Shown here one piece after another: positions 16,669 through 25,700 of a stretch of DNA of 38,482 nt (positions within the stretch are counted from its first letter, which is position 1; every line of letters begins with the position of its first letter). The translations under genes and the position numbers were made by a program. The notes beneath the pieces were generated by a model. The model saw only the letters and a program-made list of their open reading frames with translations, searched no databases and was not told the origin of the DNA. Source of the DNA: Lachnospiraceae bacterium (GTDB lineage Bacteria; Bacillota; Clostridia; Lachnospirales; Lachnospiraceae); contig CAJTCL010000012.1 of assembly GCA_910575005.1 (NCBI GenBank), positions 104,577-143,058 on the forward strand. Reading direction: 5' to 3'.

Positions 16669-16700
16669 TTGACTTTACCATACTAACTTGTTAGTATAAT
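16669..16700 (+). promoter_or_regulatory. Transporter operon promoter with operator palindrome
   Basis: TATAAT at 16695-16700 is a clear -10 box. TTGACT at 16669-16674 is a possible -35, but the 20-bp spacer is long. TACTAAC-TT-GTTAGTA (16681-16696) is a perfect 16-nt dyad that overlaps the spacer and the -10 box, so a dimeric repressor bound there would block polymerase. The long spacer would also fit a MerR-like activator. The regulator is not in the window. Confidence 0.6.
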
Positions 16701-16763
16701 GACGTAGCATTTGCGCCTTCTGCGCTTTCACTATACTACCAACGAAAGGGAGATTTATTTATT

Positions 16764-17594
16764 ATGAAAAAGATAATTGTACTTATGATGACATTAATTA
16801 TGGTATTGTCTATGGCTGCCTGCGGCAGTCCCAAGGAAGAAAAAGAAACTTCCAGCAATGCCTCTTCAGACAGCAGTTCTTCTGAGGACAGCGATGTTGC
16901 CTATGTCAAAGATAAAGGAACTTTAGTAATTGGCATCACAGATTTTGCCCCAATGGATTACAAGAATGAGAATGGTCAATGGATTGGTTTTGATGCTGAT
17001 ATGGCCAAAGCATTTGCCAAAAGTCTTGGTGTAAAGGCAGAATTTGTGGAAATCGACTGGGACAACAAAATTATGGAATTAGACGGCAAAACCATCGACT
17101 GTGTATGGAATGGAATGACACTCACTGACGAGGTAAAAAGTTCAATGTCATGTTCCAACGCTTATTGTAACAATGCACAGATTGTTATTGTTCCCAAAGA
17201 TAAAGCTGATAAATATCAAGATACAGACAGTCTCAAAGATTTATCCTTTGCTGTGGAAGCAGGGAGCGCCGGAGAAGAACAGGTAAAATCTCTGGATCTA
17301 ACATATACCGCTGTCAAAGCACAGGCGGACGCTCTGATGGAAGTTGCCGCTGGCACCTCGGATGCCGCAGTGATTGACTCTTTGATGGCTGCCGCTATGG
17401 TAGGGGAAGGCACAAGCTATGCCGATCTGACCTATACCGTCGGCCTCAACAATGAAGAATACGGTGTTGGCTTCCGTAAAGGCTCTGACTTAACCGCTGC
17501 ATTAAATGATTTCTTTGCTGCAAGCGATAAAGATGGAAGCATGGCTAAAATTGCAGAGACTTACGGTGTGCAGGCTGCACTGATTAAACAGTAA
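16764..17594 (+). CDS. Amino-acid ABC transporter substrate-binding lipoprotein
   Basis: A 276-residue family 3 solute-binding protein anchored outside the membrane. The N-terminus (MKKIIVLMMTLIMVLSMAAC) is a lipoprotein signal with lipobox MAAC and lipidated C20, followed by a Ser/Glu-rich linker. The mature domain starts VAYVKDKGTLVIGITDFAPM and contains WIGFDADMAKAFAKSLG and the VEIDWDNKIMELDGKTIDCV block typical of polar amino-acid binders. Ligand identity (cystine, glutamine, histidine and similar) cannot be read from the sequence. It is the first gene of a three-gene importer with the permease and ATPase. A hairpin after the stop (17608-17643) may favour higher expression of this gene than of the downstream ones. 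Confidence 0.92.
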   Translation: MKKIIVLMMTLIMVLSMAACGSPKEEKETSSNASSDSSSSEDSDVAYVKDKGTLVIGITDFAPMDYKNENGQWIGFDADMAKAFAKSLGVKAEFVEIDWDNKIMELDGKTIDCVWNGMTLTDEVKSSMSCSNAYCNNAQIVIVPKDKADKYQDTDSLKDLSFAVEAGSAGEEQVKSLDLTYTAVKAQADALMEVAAGTSDAAVIDSLMAAAMVGEGTSYADLTYTVGLNNEEYGVGFRKGSDLTAALNDFFAASDKDGSMAKIAETYGVQAALIKQ

Positions 17595-17607
17595 TCGTAT
17601 TTACAAT

Positions 17608-17643
17608 GAAAGCTCTGTGAGTGGAACAATTCAGAGAGCTTTC
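17608..17643 (+). terminator. Hairpin between binding protein and permease genes
   Basis: GAAAGCTCT (17608-17616) pairs with AGAGCTTTC (17635-17643). No T tract follows, so it may act as a partial terminator or an mRNA-stabilising structure, as is common after solute-binding protein genes. Confidence 0.55.
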
Positions 17644-17746
17644 CTATATCGTATTAGTGTATTATACCATTCATATTAGATGAAATCACTTGCCTAGATA
17701 TAAGCGGTACAATACATTAGGTAATATTTAGGGAGCAAGAAAATTT

Positions 17747-18433
17747 ATGGAACAGATTCTGGAACAACTTCCCATTGTCCTGAAAGCTTTAAATATTGGC
17801 TTTCTACAAACGTTAAAACTTTTCTTTGTAACACTGATTGGCGCTTTTCCTCTGGGACTTGTGATTGCCTTCGGCTCCATGTCACATTTTAAGCCGCTCA
17901 GTTATTTTACAAAAATTATTGTCTGGATTATCAGGGGCACTCCCCTGATGATTCAGCTATTGATCATTTACTATTTCCCAGGGTTGGTATTACATAATCC
18001 AATTTGGGGCGGCGGAGAGACCGGCCGTTTTTTCGCTGCTTCTGTATCTTTTATTTTGAATTATGCCTGTTATTTTTCTGAGATTTACCGCGGCGGAATC
18101 CAAGGTGTTCCTGTTGGACAAGAGGAAGCCGGCTTAGTGCTTGGCATGACTAAGGGACAAATTTTCTTTAAAATCACATTGCTTCAGATGATCAAACGCA
18201 TTGTCCCGCCGATGTCCAACGAAATTATTACCTTGGTAAAAGACACTTCCCTGGCCCGCATCATTGCCTTACAGGAAATTATTTGGGCAGGGCAGGCATT
18301 TATGAAAGGCTCACAGGGAATTTCTGGCGCTATCTGGCCACTGTTCTTTACTGCGGTATATTATCTGATCTGCAACGGTATTTTGACAGTCCTCCTTGGA
18401 CGTTTCGAGCGAAAACTGGATTATTTTAAGTAA
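17747..18433 (+). CDS. Amino-acid ABC transporter permease
   Basis: A 228-residue inner-membrane permease of the His/Glu/Gln/Arg/opine type. Four to five hydrophobic segments are visible (about 15-45, 55-80, 95-115, 150-165, 190-215). The cytoplasmic EAA loop, which docks on the ATPase, reads GVPVGQEEAGLVLGMTKGQ. The characteristic IRGTPLMIQLLIIYYF of this family is present near residues 63-78. The TAA stop is directly followed by an inserted element, so the permease and the ATPase are now separated by 202 bp instead of about 20. ATG 17747 follows GGGAGCAAG. Confidence 0.92.
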   Translation: MEQILEQLPIVLKALNIGFLQTLKLFFVTLIGAFPLGLVIAFGSMSHFKPLSYFTKIIVWIIRGTPLMIQLLIIYYFPGLVLHNPIWGGGETGRFFAASVSFILNYACYFSEIYRGGIQGVPVGQEEAGLVLGMTKGQIFFKITLLQMIKRIVPPMSNEIITLVKDTSLARIIALQEIIWAGQAFMKGSQGISGAIWPLFFTAVYYLICNGILTVLLGRFERKLDYFK

Positions 18434-18438
18434 TAGAG

Positions 18439-18616
18439 GTAACTATTCAGAACCCCATGCCACAGACATGCCAGCAATGCTGTCATACGCCTCTAAAGAG
18501 GCTTCCGTCTGTGGCTGAGGGGGATGATCACCCTCATACAAATGGAAATTCAGGCTCTTTCAAATAAATTTGAAGATCCTGACTTCCCATTTGTATGGAG
18601 TTCTGAATAGTTTTAC
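18439..18616. mobile_element. 178-bp MITE-like element with IS66-type ends
   Basis: The element starts GTAACTATTCAGAAC and ends GTTCTGAATAGTTTTAC. Arms 18441-18453 and 18600-18612 are perfect 13-bp inverted repeats. It is flanked by TAATAGAG (18431-18438) and AAATAGAG (18617-18624), an 8-bp repeat with 7 matches. GTAA...TTAC ends with 8-bp target duplications are the known hallmark of the IS66 family, so I infer a non-autonomous IS66-derived element. It has no ORF. It is highly structured inside: GCCACAGAC/GTCTGTGGC (18459-18467 with 18507-18515) enclosing GCCTCT-AA-AGAGGC; TGAGGG/CCCTCA; and CATACAAATGG/CCATTTGTATG (18535-18545 with 18587-18597) enclosing TCAAAT-AA-ATTTGA. Removing it and one repeat restores a tight permease-ATPase junction. 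Confidence 0.7.
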
Positions 18617-18635
18617 AAATAGAGGAGGAAAAGAA

Positions 18636-19421
18636 ATGCCTATTTTAGAAGTAGAACATATCCGAAAATATTTTGGTCATACTGAGGTTCTTAAAGATAT
18701 CAGTTTCTCCTTGGAACAGGGACAGGTAGTCTCTATTATTGGTTCCTCAGGAAGTGGCAAGACTACGCTGCTGCGCTGTCTAAATTTTCTGGAACGTCCT
18801 GACAAAGGGGTAATCCGTGTCAATGGAGAAACCTTATTTGACGCAGATAATCTCACGACTCAGCAAGAATCTGAGATTCGCAAAAAAAGGCTGCATTTTG
18901 GTCTGGTGTTTCAGTCCTTCAACTTGTTTCCACAATATACAGCCCTGGAAAATGTGATGCTGGCCAAAGAACTGCTGGCCAAGGAACAACCTGACTATAA
19001 GGCCAACCGCAAGAAAATCCATACAGACATTCAGGAATTGGCAGAAACTCTCTTAAAACAAATGGGACTTAGTGACCGCATGGCAAACTACCCTCATCAA
19101 TTATCTGGCGGACAATGCCAGCGTGTGGCGATTGCGCGTGCACTTGCCTTACAGCCTGATATCCTCTGTTTTGATGAGCCAACCTCTGCACTGGATCCAG
19201 AATTGACGGGAGAAGTGCTCAAGGTAATGAAAGAGCTTGCTGAACAGAATACCACAATGGTCATTGTCACCCATGAAATGGCATTTGCCAGAGATGTGGC
19301 CAATCATGTCATTTTTATGGATGATGGACATATCTTAGAACAGGGAGATCCTCATCAAGTATTTGAGCACCCAAAAGAAGAACGAACCCGACAGTTTTTG
19401 TCACGGTTCACACAACAGTAA
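18636..19421 (+). CDS. Amino-acid ABC transporter ATP-binding protein
   Basis: A 261-residue ATPase that powers the polar amino-acid importer on the cytoplasmic side. Walker A is GSSGSGKT (36-43), the Q-loop VFQSFNLFP (91-99), signature [15 protein letters not shown] (156-170), Walker B ILCFDEP (176-182), and the switch His lies in VTHEM. The D-loop is SALDPEL. ATG 18636 is chosen for its AGAGGAGGAAAAG site; the frame extends upstream to 18570 only because the inserted element happens to be open. The ribosome binding site survived the insertion because it lies in the right-hand target repeat and beyond. A strong terminator follows, so this is the last gene of the operon. Confidence 0.93.
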   Translation: MPILEVEHIRKYFGHTEVLKDISFSLEQGQVVSIIGSSGSGKTTLLRCLNFLERPDKGVIRVNGETLFDADNLTTQQESEIRKKRLHFGLVFQSFNLFPQYTALENVMLAKELLAKEQPDYKANRKKIHTDIQELAETLLKQMGLSDRMANYPHQLSGGQCQRVAIARALALQPDILCFDEPTSALDPELTGEVLKVMKELAEQNTTMVIVTHEMAFARDVANHVIFMDDGHILEQGDPHQVFEHPKEERTRQFLSRFTQQ

Positions 19422-19423
19422 CA

Positions 19424-19475
19424 GACAGCCGTCTGGTCAAAATACAATTATGACCAGACGGCTGTCATTTTTCTT
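19424..19475 (+). terminator. Rho-independent terminator of the transporter operon
   Basis: GACAGCCGTCTGGTCA (19424-19439) pairs perfectly over 16 bp with TGACCAGACGGCTGTC (19451-19466), then ATTTTTCTTTTTT. It also lies downstream of the convergent oxidoreductase gene, but the T tract favours the plus strand. Confidence 0.92.
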
Positions 19476-19507
19476 TTTTATAAATTATATGAGTGTAATG
19501 TCTCTCT

Positions 19508-20476
19508 TTACTCACAAGGATATACCATTCCCCACTGCCTGCGAATATGATCTAAGATTTTCATTACTCGCAATGTCTCGCTGTGAGGCATCTCTGGACA
19601 TTCATACTTTCCCTCCTCAATGGCCTTCTTACAGGACAATACCTCATATTCATAGCCATTGATTTGTTCCGGCACCTGATAACAGGCTGTCATCTTGCGA
19701 TTTAGATCATATACTCGAATTTCCTCACAATTATTGATATTCTGCACTTCCAGATAACCCTGATCACCGCTGATCACGCCCTGTCGGTCCGTCTGTGCCA
19801 GCATATCGCTGTGAAGCACTGCCATCTTGCCATCGGCAAATGACAAGGTAATACTGTTCATCCAGTCCACGCCTTTGGGAGACATGATCGCCGTAGCATC
19901 AATTTTCTCCACTTCCCCCTGAAATGCCATCAATGCAAAATTAATCGGATAAACGCCCAAATCCAATAACGCACCACCAGCCAGCTCGGGATTTTGCATC
20001 CGCTCCACATGGGGCAGGATATAGCCTAAATTTGCGGTCAGAGATGTGACCTTTCCCAAAACACCACTTGCCAAGATATCATCAATCATTTTACGGCTGG
20101 GCATATAACGTGTCCAGATGGCTTCTGCCAGAAGCAGTCCTTTTTCTTGTGAGAGGCGGATTAACTCTTCCGCCTGTGCTGCATTTACCGTAAATGCCTT
20201 TTCTACCAGCACATGCTTGCCATGCTCCAGACATAGCTTTGTGTGTTGATAATGGTGTGAGTGGGGGGAAGCCACATAGATAAGCTCCACCTCTGGATCT
20301 TCTGCCAATTCCTGATAAGAGCCATAGGCCTTGGCAAAGCCCCACTGCTTGGCAAACTTCTCTGCGCGTCCATAATCTCTAGAAGCCACTGCATAACATT
20401 CCATTCCTTCCAGTTCTGATACCGCTTTCGCCATACTGCGGGCGATATTGCCTGGCGCTAAAATTCCAAATTTCAT
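19508..20476 (-). CDS. Gfo/Idh/MocA family oxidoreductase
   Basis: A 322-residue NAD(P)-dependent oxidoreductase. The N-terminal Rossmann domain starts MKFGILAPGNIARSMAKAV, where the usual GxGxxG is GILAPGNIA, and contains VASPHSHHYQH followed by GKHVLVEKAF. That last block is the conserved EK(P/A) motif whose Lys is catalytic in this family. The C-terminal alpha/beta domain follows (VTSLTANLGY, GGALLDLGVYPINFAL). Substrates in this family are sugars, inositols and diols; the specific one cannot be told. ATG 20476 follows AGAGAAGGAGAAC, 15 bp after the Ig-like gene, so they are probably co-transcribed. The convergent transporter operon ends on the other side. Confidence 0.9.
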   Translation of the reverse strand: MKFGILAPGNIARSMAKAVSELEGMECYAVASRDYGRAEKFAKQWGFAKAYGSYQELAEDPEVELIYVASPHSHHYQHTKLCLEHGKHVLVEKAFTVNAAQAEELIRLSQEKGLLLAEAIWTRYMPSRKMIDDILASGVLGKVTSLTANLGYILPHVERMQNPELAGGALLDLGVYPINFALMAFQGEVEKIDATAIMSPKGVDWMNSITLSFADGKMAVLHSDMLAQTDRQGVISGDQGYLEVQNINNCEEIRVYDLNRKMTACYQVPEQINGYEYEVLSCKKAIEEGKYECPEMPHSETLRVMKILDHIRRQWGMVYPCE

Positions 20477-20491
20477 AATTGTTCTCCTTCT

Positions 20492-22615
20492 CTATTTTCG
20501 TTCATAATGACAGCCATAATTGTAACTGTTAGAGGCCCGATACTCTACACCATCATAGTTAAAATCAAAATAAATGGTACTGTTCCAATTATACCTGGTC
20601 GGCGGATCCATCTCATAGGGCAGATGTGCTTCTTTTCCTGGTGCAATGTCAATATAAGAAAGTGGCGTAATTACATTATACTGCATGAAATCATTGTAAC
20701 TAAATAATTTGAGTTCTCGATTATACTCCGCCGATTCCCCATCAATCAAACATGCATTTCTTGCATAGACTCGCATAACTCTTGGGCCATTATTTCTAAT
20801 GATACACGAAATAAACGGTGTGGAACTATATTCACCTTTGACCAACCGGATTGTATAATTTGGCTTCCACACTGTCACATTCACCTTGCAGGTAAACTTC
20901 CGCCCGCCTACACTAGCTGTGATCACAGCTTTTCCTTCTTGTTTTCCCATAACCTCTCCCTTGGAATTTACTGTGGCCACTTTTTTATTGGAAGAACTCC
21001 ATTTCGGTTTCATTGTTGTATTGGTCAAACGTAAATCATATCTACTACCTTTATACACACTGATAGAACTTGTATACCAATATGGATTTTCCACCTTTAC
21101 CTTACAGGTATAGGTCAAATGTTTTGACTTTGCCTTGATGACAACCGTTCCTTCTTTTTTTCCTGTCACCACTCCATTCTTCACGGTTGCGATCTTTTTA
21201 TTGCTGCTGGACCATTTGATAATCTTAGTTTTCTTTTTGACGCCAATGGCCATTTTTCCCTTTACAACAATTTTCATAGAAGTCTTTTTCAACTTATTTT
21301 CTTCTACAAATACTTTGCAGGTATACTTTGAATCTCCAACTTTTGCGGTAATGGTTGTTTTACCTGTTTTTATTGTCCTCACTACCCCCCATTTTGATAC
21401 AGTTGCGACCTTTTTATTGCTGCTGAACCATTCCACCTCTTCATTGGTACCTTTCAGAGCTAAATAACCTTTTTCGCCTTTGAGAATATACATTTTCTTG
21501 CTGCTCATTTTGGGTTCATTTACATGAACCTTACATTCCAGCACCTGTTCCCCAACATATGCGGTAATCGTGGCATTGCCTTTTTTCCTGGCAGTAACTT
21601 CTCCAAAACTGTTTACCTTGGCAACAGATTTATCACTGCTCTCCCATACTACTGGCTGATAAGTATTATTAAGCTCCAGTATCTTAGTTTCTCCTTTGTT
21701 TAATATATATTTATTTTTGTCAAACTCAGGATCCTCCACATACACTTTACAGGTATATTTCTTCCCATTGCGCAGCGTCGCAGAAATTTTACATTCTCCA
21801 AAATGTAACGCTGTCACCTTTCCATTTCGGTCCACCTTTGCAACATACTCATCTGACGTTTTCCAGGTAATACCTTTTACGGCTCCTGCTGGCTTGATGT
21901 CTGATACCTTAATGGAGATCTTATCCTTTTTGTGCATAGACAATTTTTTCTGAATGGAAAGGCTAGTCGCATAATTGCTCACATCTTTACTGAAAAAAGA
22001 ATAATTTACATGATTACTAACCTCAACCCACTCATCATCATCATAATCAAAATTATAATCATTTTCATCCAATCTTGAAAAAACAATCAAATATGTACCA
22101 GGTGTAAAAACAAGCTCTTTCTCAAAAGAAACTGGTCCTGTCCCAAACTGAAAATTATGGTACCACACCATTTTCGTGGCCTTATAATCTCCATAATCCT
22201 TTTTCGCCTGGTAAATTTCTATCCTTATATTTCTGAGAGACTGTTGTGTCTCTCCATCATCTGGTGACAGATAGCGGGGCAATGTAAATTGAAACTGAAA
22301 ATTGATACGTTTATCAATTGTAGTCGAAAATTGATAGGCATCACCGTCTTCGCCTACACTATCCTCCAGCAAATATCTTTCTTTTCGCCCACCGATCCGA
22401 TATGGAAATACCGTATCCTCATCAAACCAATAATCCACATATTTCTCACTGATCTCAGGAGCTGCATTCACCATATCCTGCCGTTGTACCTGTGTTGCCT
22501 CTTCCTGAACCCTTGTCTGCGGCTGTTCTCTGCCATTGTCTGAAGTTACCGCTCCAAGACCTGTCTGCAACAACATTAATCCTGCCAACACTACTGCTAA
22601 TATGCGTTCTCCCAT
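20492..22615 (-). CDS. Secreted protein with bacterial Ig-like (BIG_2) repeats
   Basis: A 707-residue exported protein. The start at ATG 22615 (MGERILAVVLAGLMLLQTGL) is chosen because GGGAGG lies upstream and it gives a compact signal peptide; frames to 22636 and 22660 would add a charged prefix. After a 200-residue N-terminal domain of unknown fold come five BIG_2-type repeats (roughly residues 230-590). Each has a WxSSxxxVATV-like core and ends in YTCKVxVE or a variant, such as KWSSSNKKVATVNSKGEV. A C-terminal domain of about 110 residues follows. No LPXTG sorting signal or membrane anchor is seen, so it may be released or held non-covalently. Such proteins often mediate adhesion or carry catalytic modules, and none is recognised here. 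It follows carB after a hairpin. Confidence 0.85.
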   Translation of the reverse strand: MGERILAVVLAGLMLLQTGLGAVTSDNGREQPQTRVQEEATQVQRQDMVNAAPEISEKYVDYWFDEDTVFPYRIGGRKERYLLEDSVGEDGDAYQFSTTIDKRINFQFQFTLPRYLSPDDGETQQSLRNIRIEIYQAKKDYGDYKATKMVWYHNFQFGTGPVSFEKELVFTPGTYLIVFSRLDENDYNFDYDDDEWVEVSNHVNYSFFSKDVSNYATSLSIQKKLSMHKKDKISIKVSDIKPAGAVKGITWKTSDEYVAKVDRNGKVTALHFGECKISATLRNGKKYTCKVYVEDPEFDKNKYILNKGETKILELNNTYQPVVWESSDKSVAKVNSFGEVTARKKGNATITAYVGEQVLECKVHVNEPKMSSKKMYILKGEKGYLALKGTNEEVEWFSSNKKVATVSKWGVVRTIKTGKTTITAKVGDSKYTCKVFVEENKLKKTSMKIVVKGKMAIGVKKKTKIIKWSSSNKKIATVKNGVVTGKKEGTVVIKAKSKHLTYTCKVKVENPYWYTSSISVYKGSRYDLRLTNTTMKPKWSSSNKKVATVNSKGEVMGKQEGKAVITASVGGRKFTCKVNVTVWKPNYTIRLVKGEYSSTPFISCIIRNNGPRVMRVYARNACLIDGESAEYNRELKLFSYNDFMQYNVITPLSYIDIAPGKEAHLPYEMDPPTRYNWNSTIYFDFNYDGVEYRASNSYNYGCHYERK

Positions 22616-22657
22616 ACGCCTCTGCCTCCCTTCCATAATTGTCGGAGTAATAGTAAA

Positions 22658-22705
22658 CACTGCTTTACAATTTTCGTGTCACCGAAGACACTCAAATCGT
22701 AAAGC
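22658..22705 (-). terminator. Hairpin between carB and the Ig-like gene
   Basis: Arms 22658-22671 (CTGCTTTACAATTT) and 22692-22705 pair over 14 bp with one mismatch, enclosing GTGTC...GACAC with a TTCGG-type loop. It lies 20 bp after the carB stop in the minus direction. A long T tract is absent, so termination may be partial. Pieces of this region (TGTCGGAGTAA, GACACTCAAAT) also occur in the terminator at 16600-16627. Confidence 0.55.
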
Positions 22706-22724
22706 AGCGCAATCTATACCCTAC

Positions 22725-25700
22725 CTAAATATTCTTCACTTTTGCAATATCAATTAAATTGAGCTTTTCTGTGCTGTCAGCATGTTCTAAGCTGCGTGCC
22801 AGCGCATTTGCTGTATCCATTGCTGTGATACAGTATACTCCCGTCTCAATGGCATTTCGGCGGATTAAGAACCCATCACGGCTTTTATCCCTGCCCTGTG
22901 TGGGCGTATCAATCACCAAGTCAATCTTATGACCTAAAATCAAATCCATGACATTCGGTGATTCTTGTGAAATCTTATTGATTCTGCGTGCCTCCACGCC
23001 ATGCCCTTGCAAATATTTTGCTGTACTTCTGGTAGCATAGATCTTATAACCCAAGGCCTCAAAGCGTTTGGCAATGTCTACCGATTCCGGCTTATCTGCA
23101 TCTTTAACCGTCATAATCATCTGCTTATATTTGGGAAGCACTACACCTGCCCCTAAGAATGCTTTGTATAAAGCCTCGTCAAATGTTTTTCCAATTCCTA
23201 AGCACTCTCCGGTTGACTTCATTTCCGGTCCAAGGCTGATCTCTGCCCCACGCAGCTTCTCGAAAGAAAATACTGGCATCTTGATTGCCACATATTCTGC
23301 CTCTGGCGCAAGTCCTACTGGATAACCCAGACCTTTGAGTGTATTGCCGATAATCACCTGCGTGGCAAGATCTACGATCGGAATCCCAGTCACTTTACTG
23401 ATATAAGGAACGGTACGCGAAGAACGCGGATTTACCTCAATCACATAGACATCTTCATCCATCGCAATAAACTGAATATTGATCAGCCCCACTACATGCA
23501 GCGCCCGTGCCAGCCGTCTCGTGTACTCGACAATCTTTTCCTTAACCTTTGTGCTGATTGTCGGAGCCGGATAGACAGAAATACTGTCACCGGAATGAAC
23601 CCCAGTCCGTTCAATATGCTCCATAATTCCTGGAATCAAGATATCTGTGCCATCACAAACGGCATCAACCTCAATCTCCTTGCCTTGCAGATACTTATCT
23701 ACCAAAATTGGATGATCTTGGGCAATGCGGTTGATAATCTCCATAAATTCTTCTATTTCCTGATCGGAGTATGCAATCTGCATTCCCTGGCCGCCAAGCA
23801 CATAGGAAGGACGCACCAGCACGGGATAACCTAAGCGGTTTGCAACCTCCTTTGCTTCCTTGGCAGTGAATACGGTTCCTCCAGCAGCACGGGGAATCTC
23901 GGTCTGTTCCAGAATCTTATCAAACAATTCACGGTCCTCCGCCGCATCCACATCTTCTGCTTTGGTTCCCAAAATTGGCACTCCCATCTTCATCAGGCTC
24001 TCTGTAAGCTTAATGGCAGTCTGTCCTCCGAACTGCACCACAGCGCCGTCTGGCTGCTCTAAACGCACAATACTCTCCACATCCTCTGGTGTCAGCGGCT
24101 CAAAATACAATTTATCTGCAATATCAAAATCTGTAGATACCGTTTCTGGATTATTATTGACAATAATTGTCTCATAACCTTCTCTGGAAAATGCCCAAGT
24201 ACAGTGTACCGAACAATAGTCAAACTCAATTCCCTGACCAATACGGATTGGACCAGAGCCAAGCACCAGCACTTTTTTCCTGCCGCTTGTCTTTGCAGCT
24301 TCATTTTCACTGCCAAAACAAGAATAATAATAGGGGGTCTCCGCCGCAAATTCCGCCGCACAAGTATCTACCATCTTAAATGCTGCAGTAATTCCATTTG
24401 CATAGCGCAGATCGCGGATTTCCCGTTCTTCCTTGCCTGTCAATCGTGCAATGACATTGTCTGGGAACTCAATCCGTTTTGCTTCCTTTAGCAGATCAAT
24501 AGTCAGCTCCTCTTTTTCTAAGCGCTCCTCCATCTCCACCAAAATGGCAATTTTATCAATAAACCAATGGTCAATCATGGTCATATCGTGGATTTCATCA
24601 TAAGAAATCCCTCTGCGCAGTGCCTCTGCAATTACCCAGATTCGACGGTCATCCACTTTTTCAAGCTGTCTCAGCAATTCTTTCTTGGAGAGTGAGGTAA
24701 AATCATAGGAACGCATACAATCCACATGCTGCTCCAGGGAACGAATGGCCTTCATCAAGGCGCCTTCAAAATTAGTACAGATGCTCATGACTTCTCCAGT
24801 AGCCTTCATCTGAGTGGTTAAGCTCCGTTTTGCTGTAATAAACTTATCAAATGGCAAACGAGGGATCTTGACCACACAATAGTCAAGCATCGGCTCAAAG
24901 CTGGCATAGGTCTTGCCAGTGATGGCATTTTTGATCTCATCCAGCGTATATCCAAGAGCAATCTTTGCAGCCACTTTTGCAATCGGATATCCAGTAGCTT
25001 TACTTGCCAGCGCAGAAGAACGGCTGACACGGGGATTGACCTCTATTACACAGTATTCAAAACTTTCTGGATGGAGTGCATACTGGACATTGCATCCTCC
25101 GGTAATATTCAATTCAGAGATAATATTCAGCGCAGAAGTACGCAGCATCTGATATTCTTTATCTCCCAAAGTCTGGGAAGGAGCCACCACAATACTGTCT
25201 CCCGTATGGACACCTACTGGATCAATATTTTCCATGTTACAAACTGTGATACAGTTTCCGGCAGCGTCGCGCATCACCTCATATTCAATTTCCTTCCAGC
25301 CTGCAATACAGCGCTCCACCAGCACTTCTCCTACACGGCTCAAGCGCAGTCCATTAGTGAGGATATCCACAAGTTCTGTCTCATTGTGGGCAATACCGCC
25401 GCCGCTACCTCCCAGTGTATATGCTGGCCGCAGTACAACTGGATAGCCAATCGTATTCGTAAAGGCAATACCATCCTCCACATTGTGGACAACCAATGAG
25501 GGCGCACAGGGCTCTCCAATTTTCTCCATCGTATCTTTAAACGCCTGCCGGTCCTCTGCCTTAAAGATTGTCTCCGCTGTGGTTCCAATCAGCTTTACTT
25601 GATGTTGGTCCAAAAATCCAGATTCGGCAAGCTCCATTCCTAAATTAAGCCCTGCCTGGCCGCCCAGTGTGGGAAGAACGCTGTCTGGCTTTTCTTTTAA

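Noticed and set aside
18439-18616. Riboswitch for the amino-acid transporter
   Set aside because: No conserved motif of known amino-acid riboswitches was recognised, and the ends plus target repeat point to an insertion.
23496-25499. Several long plus-strand ORFs opposite carB
   Set aside because: They are antisense shadows of a well-conserved coding region.
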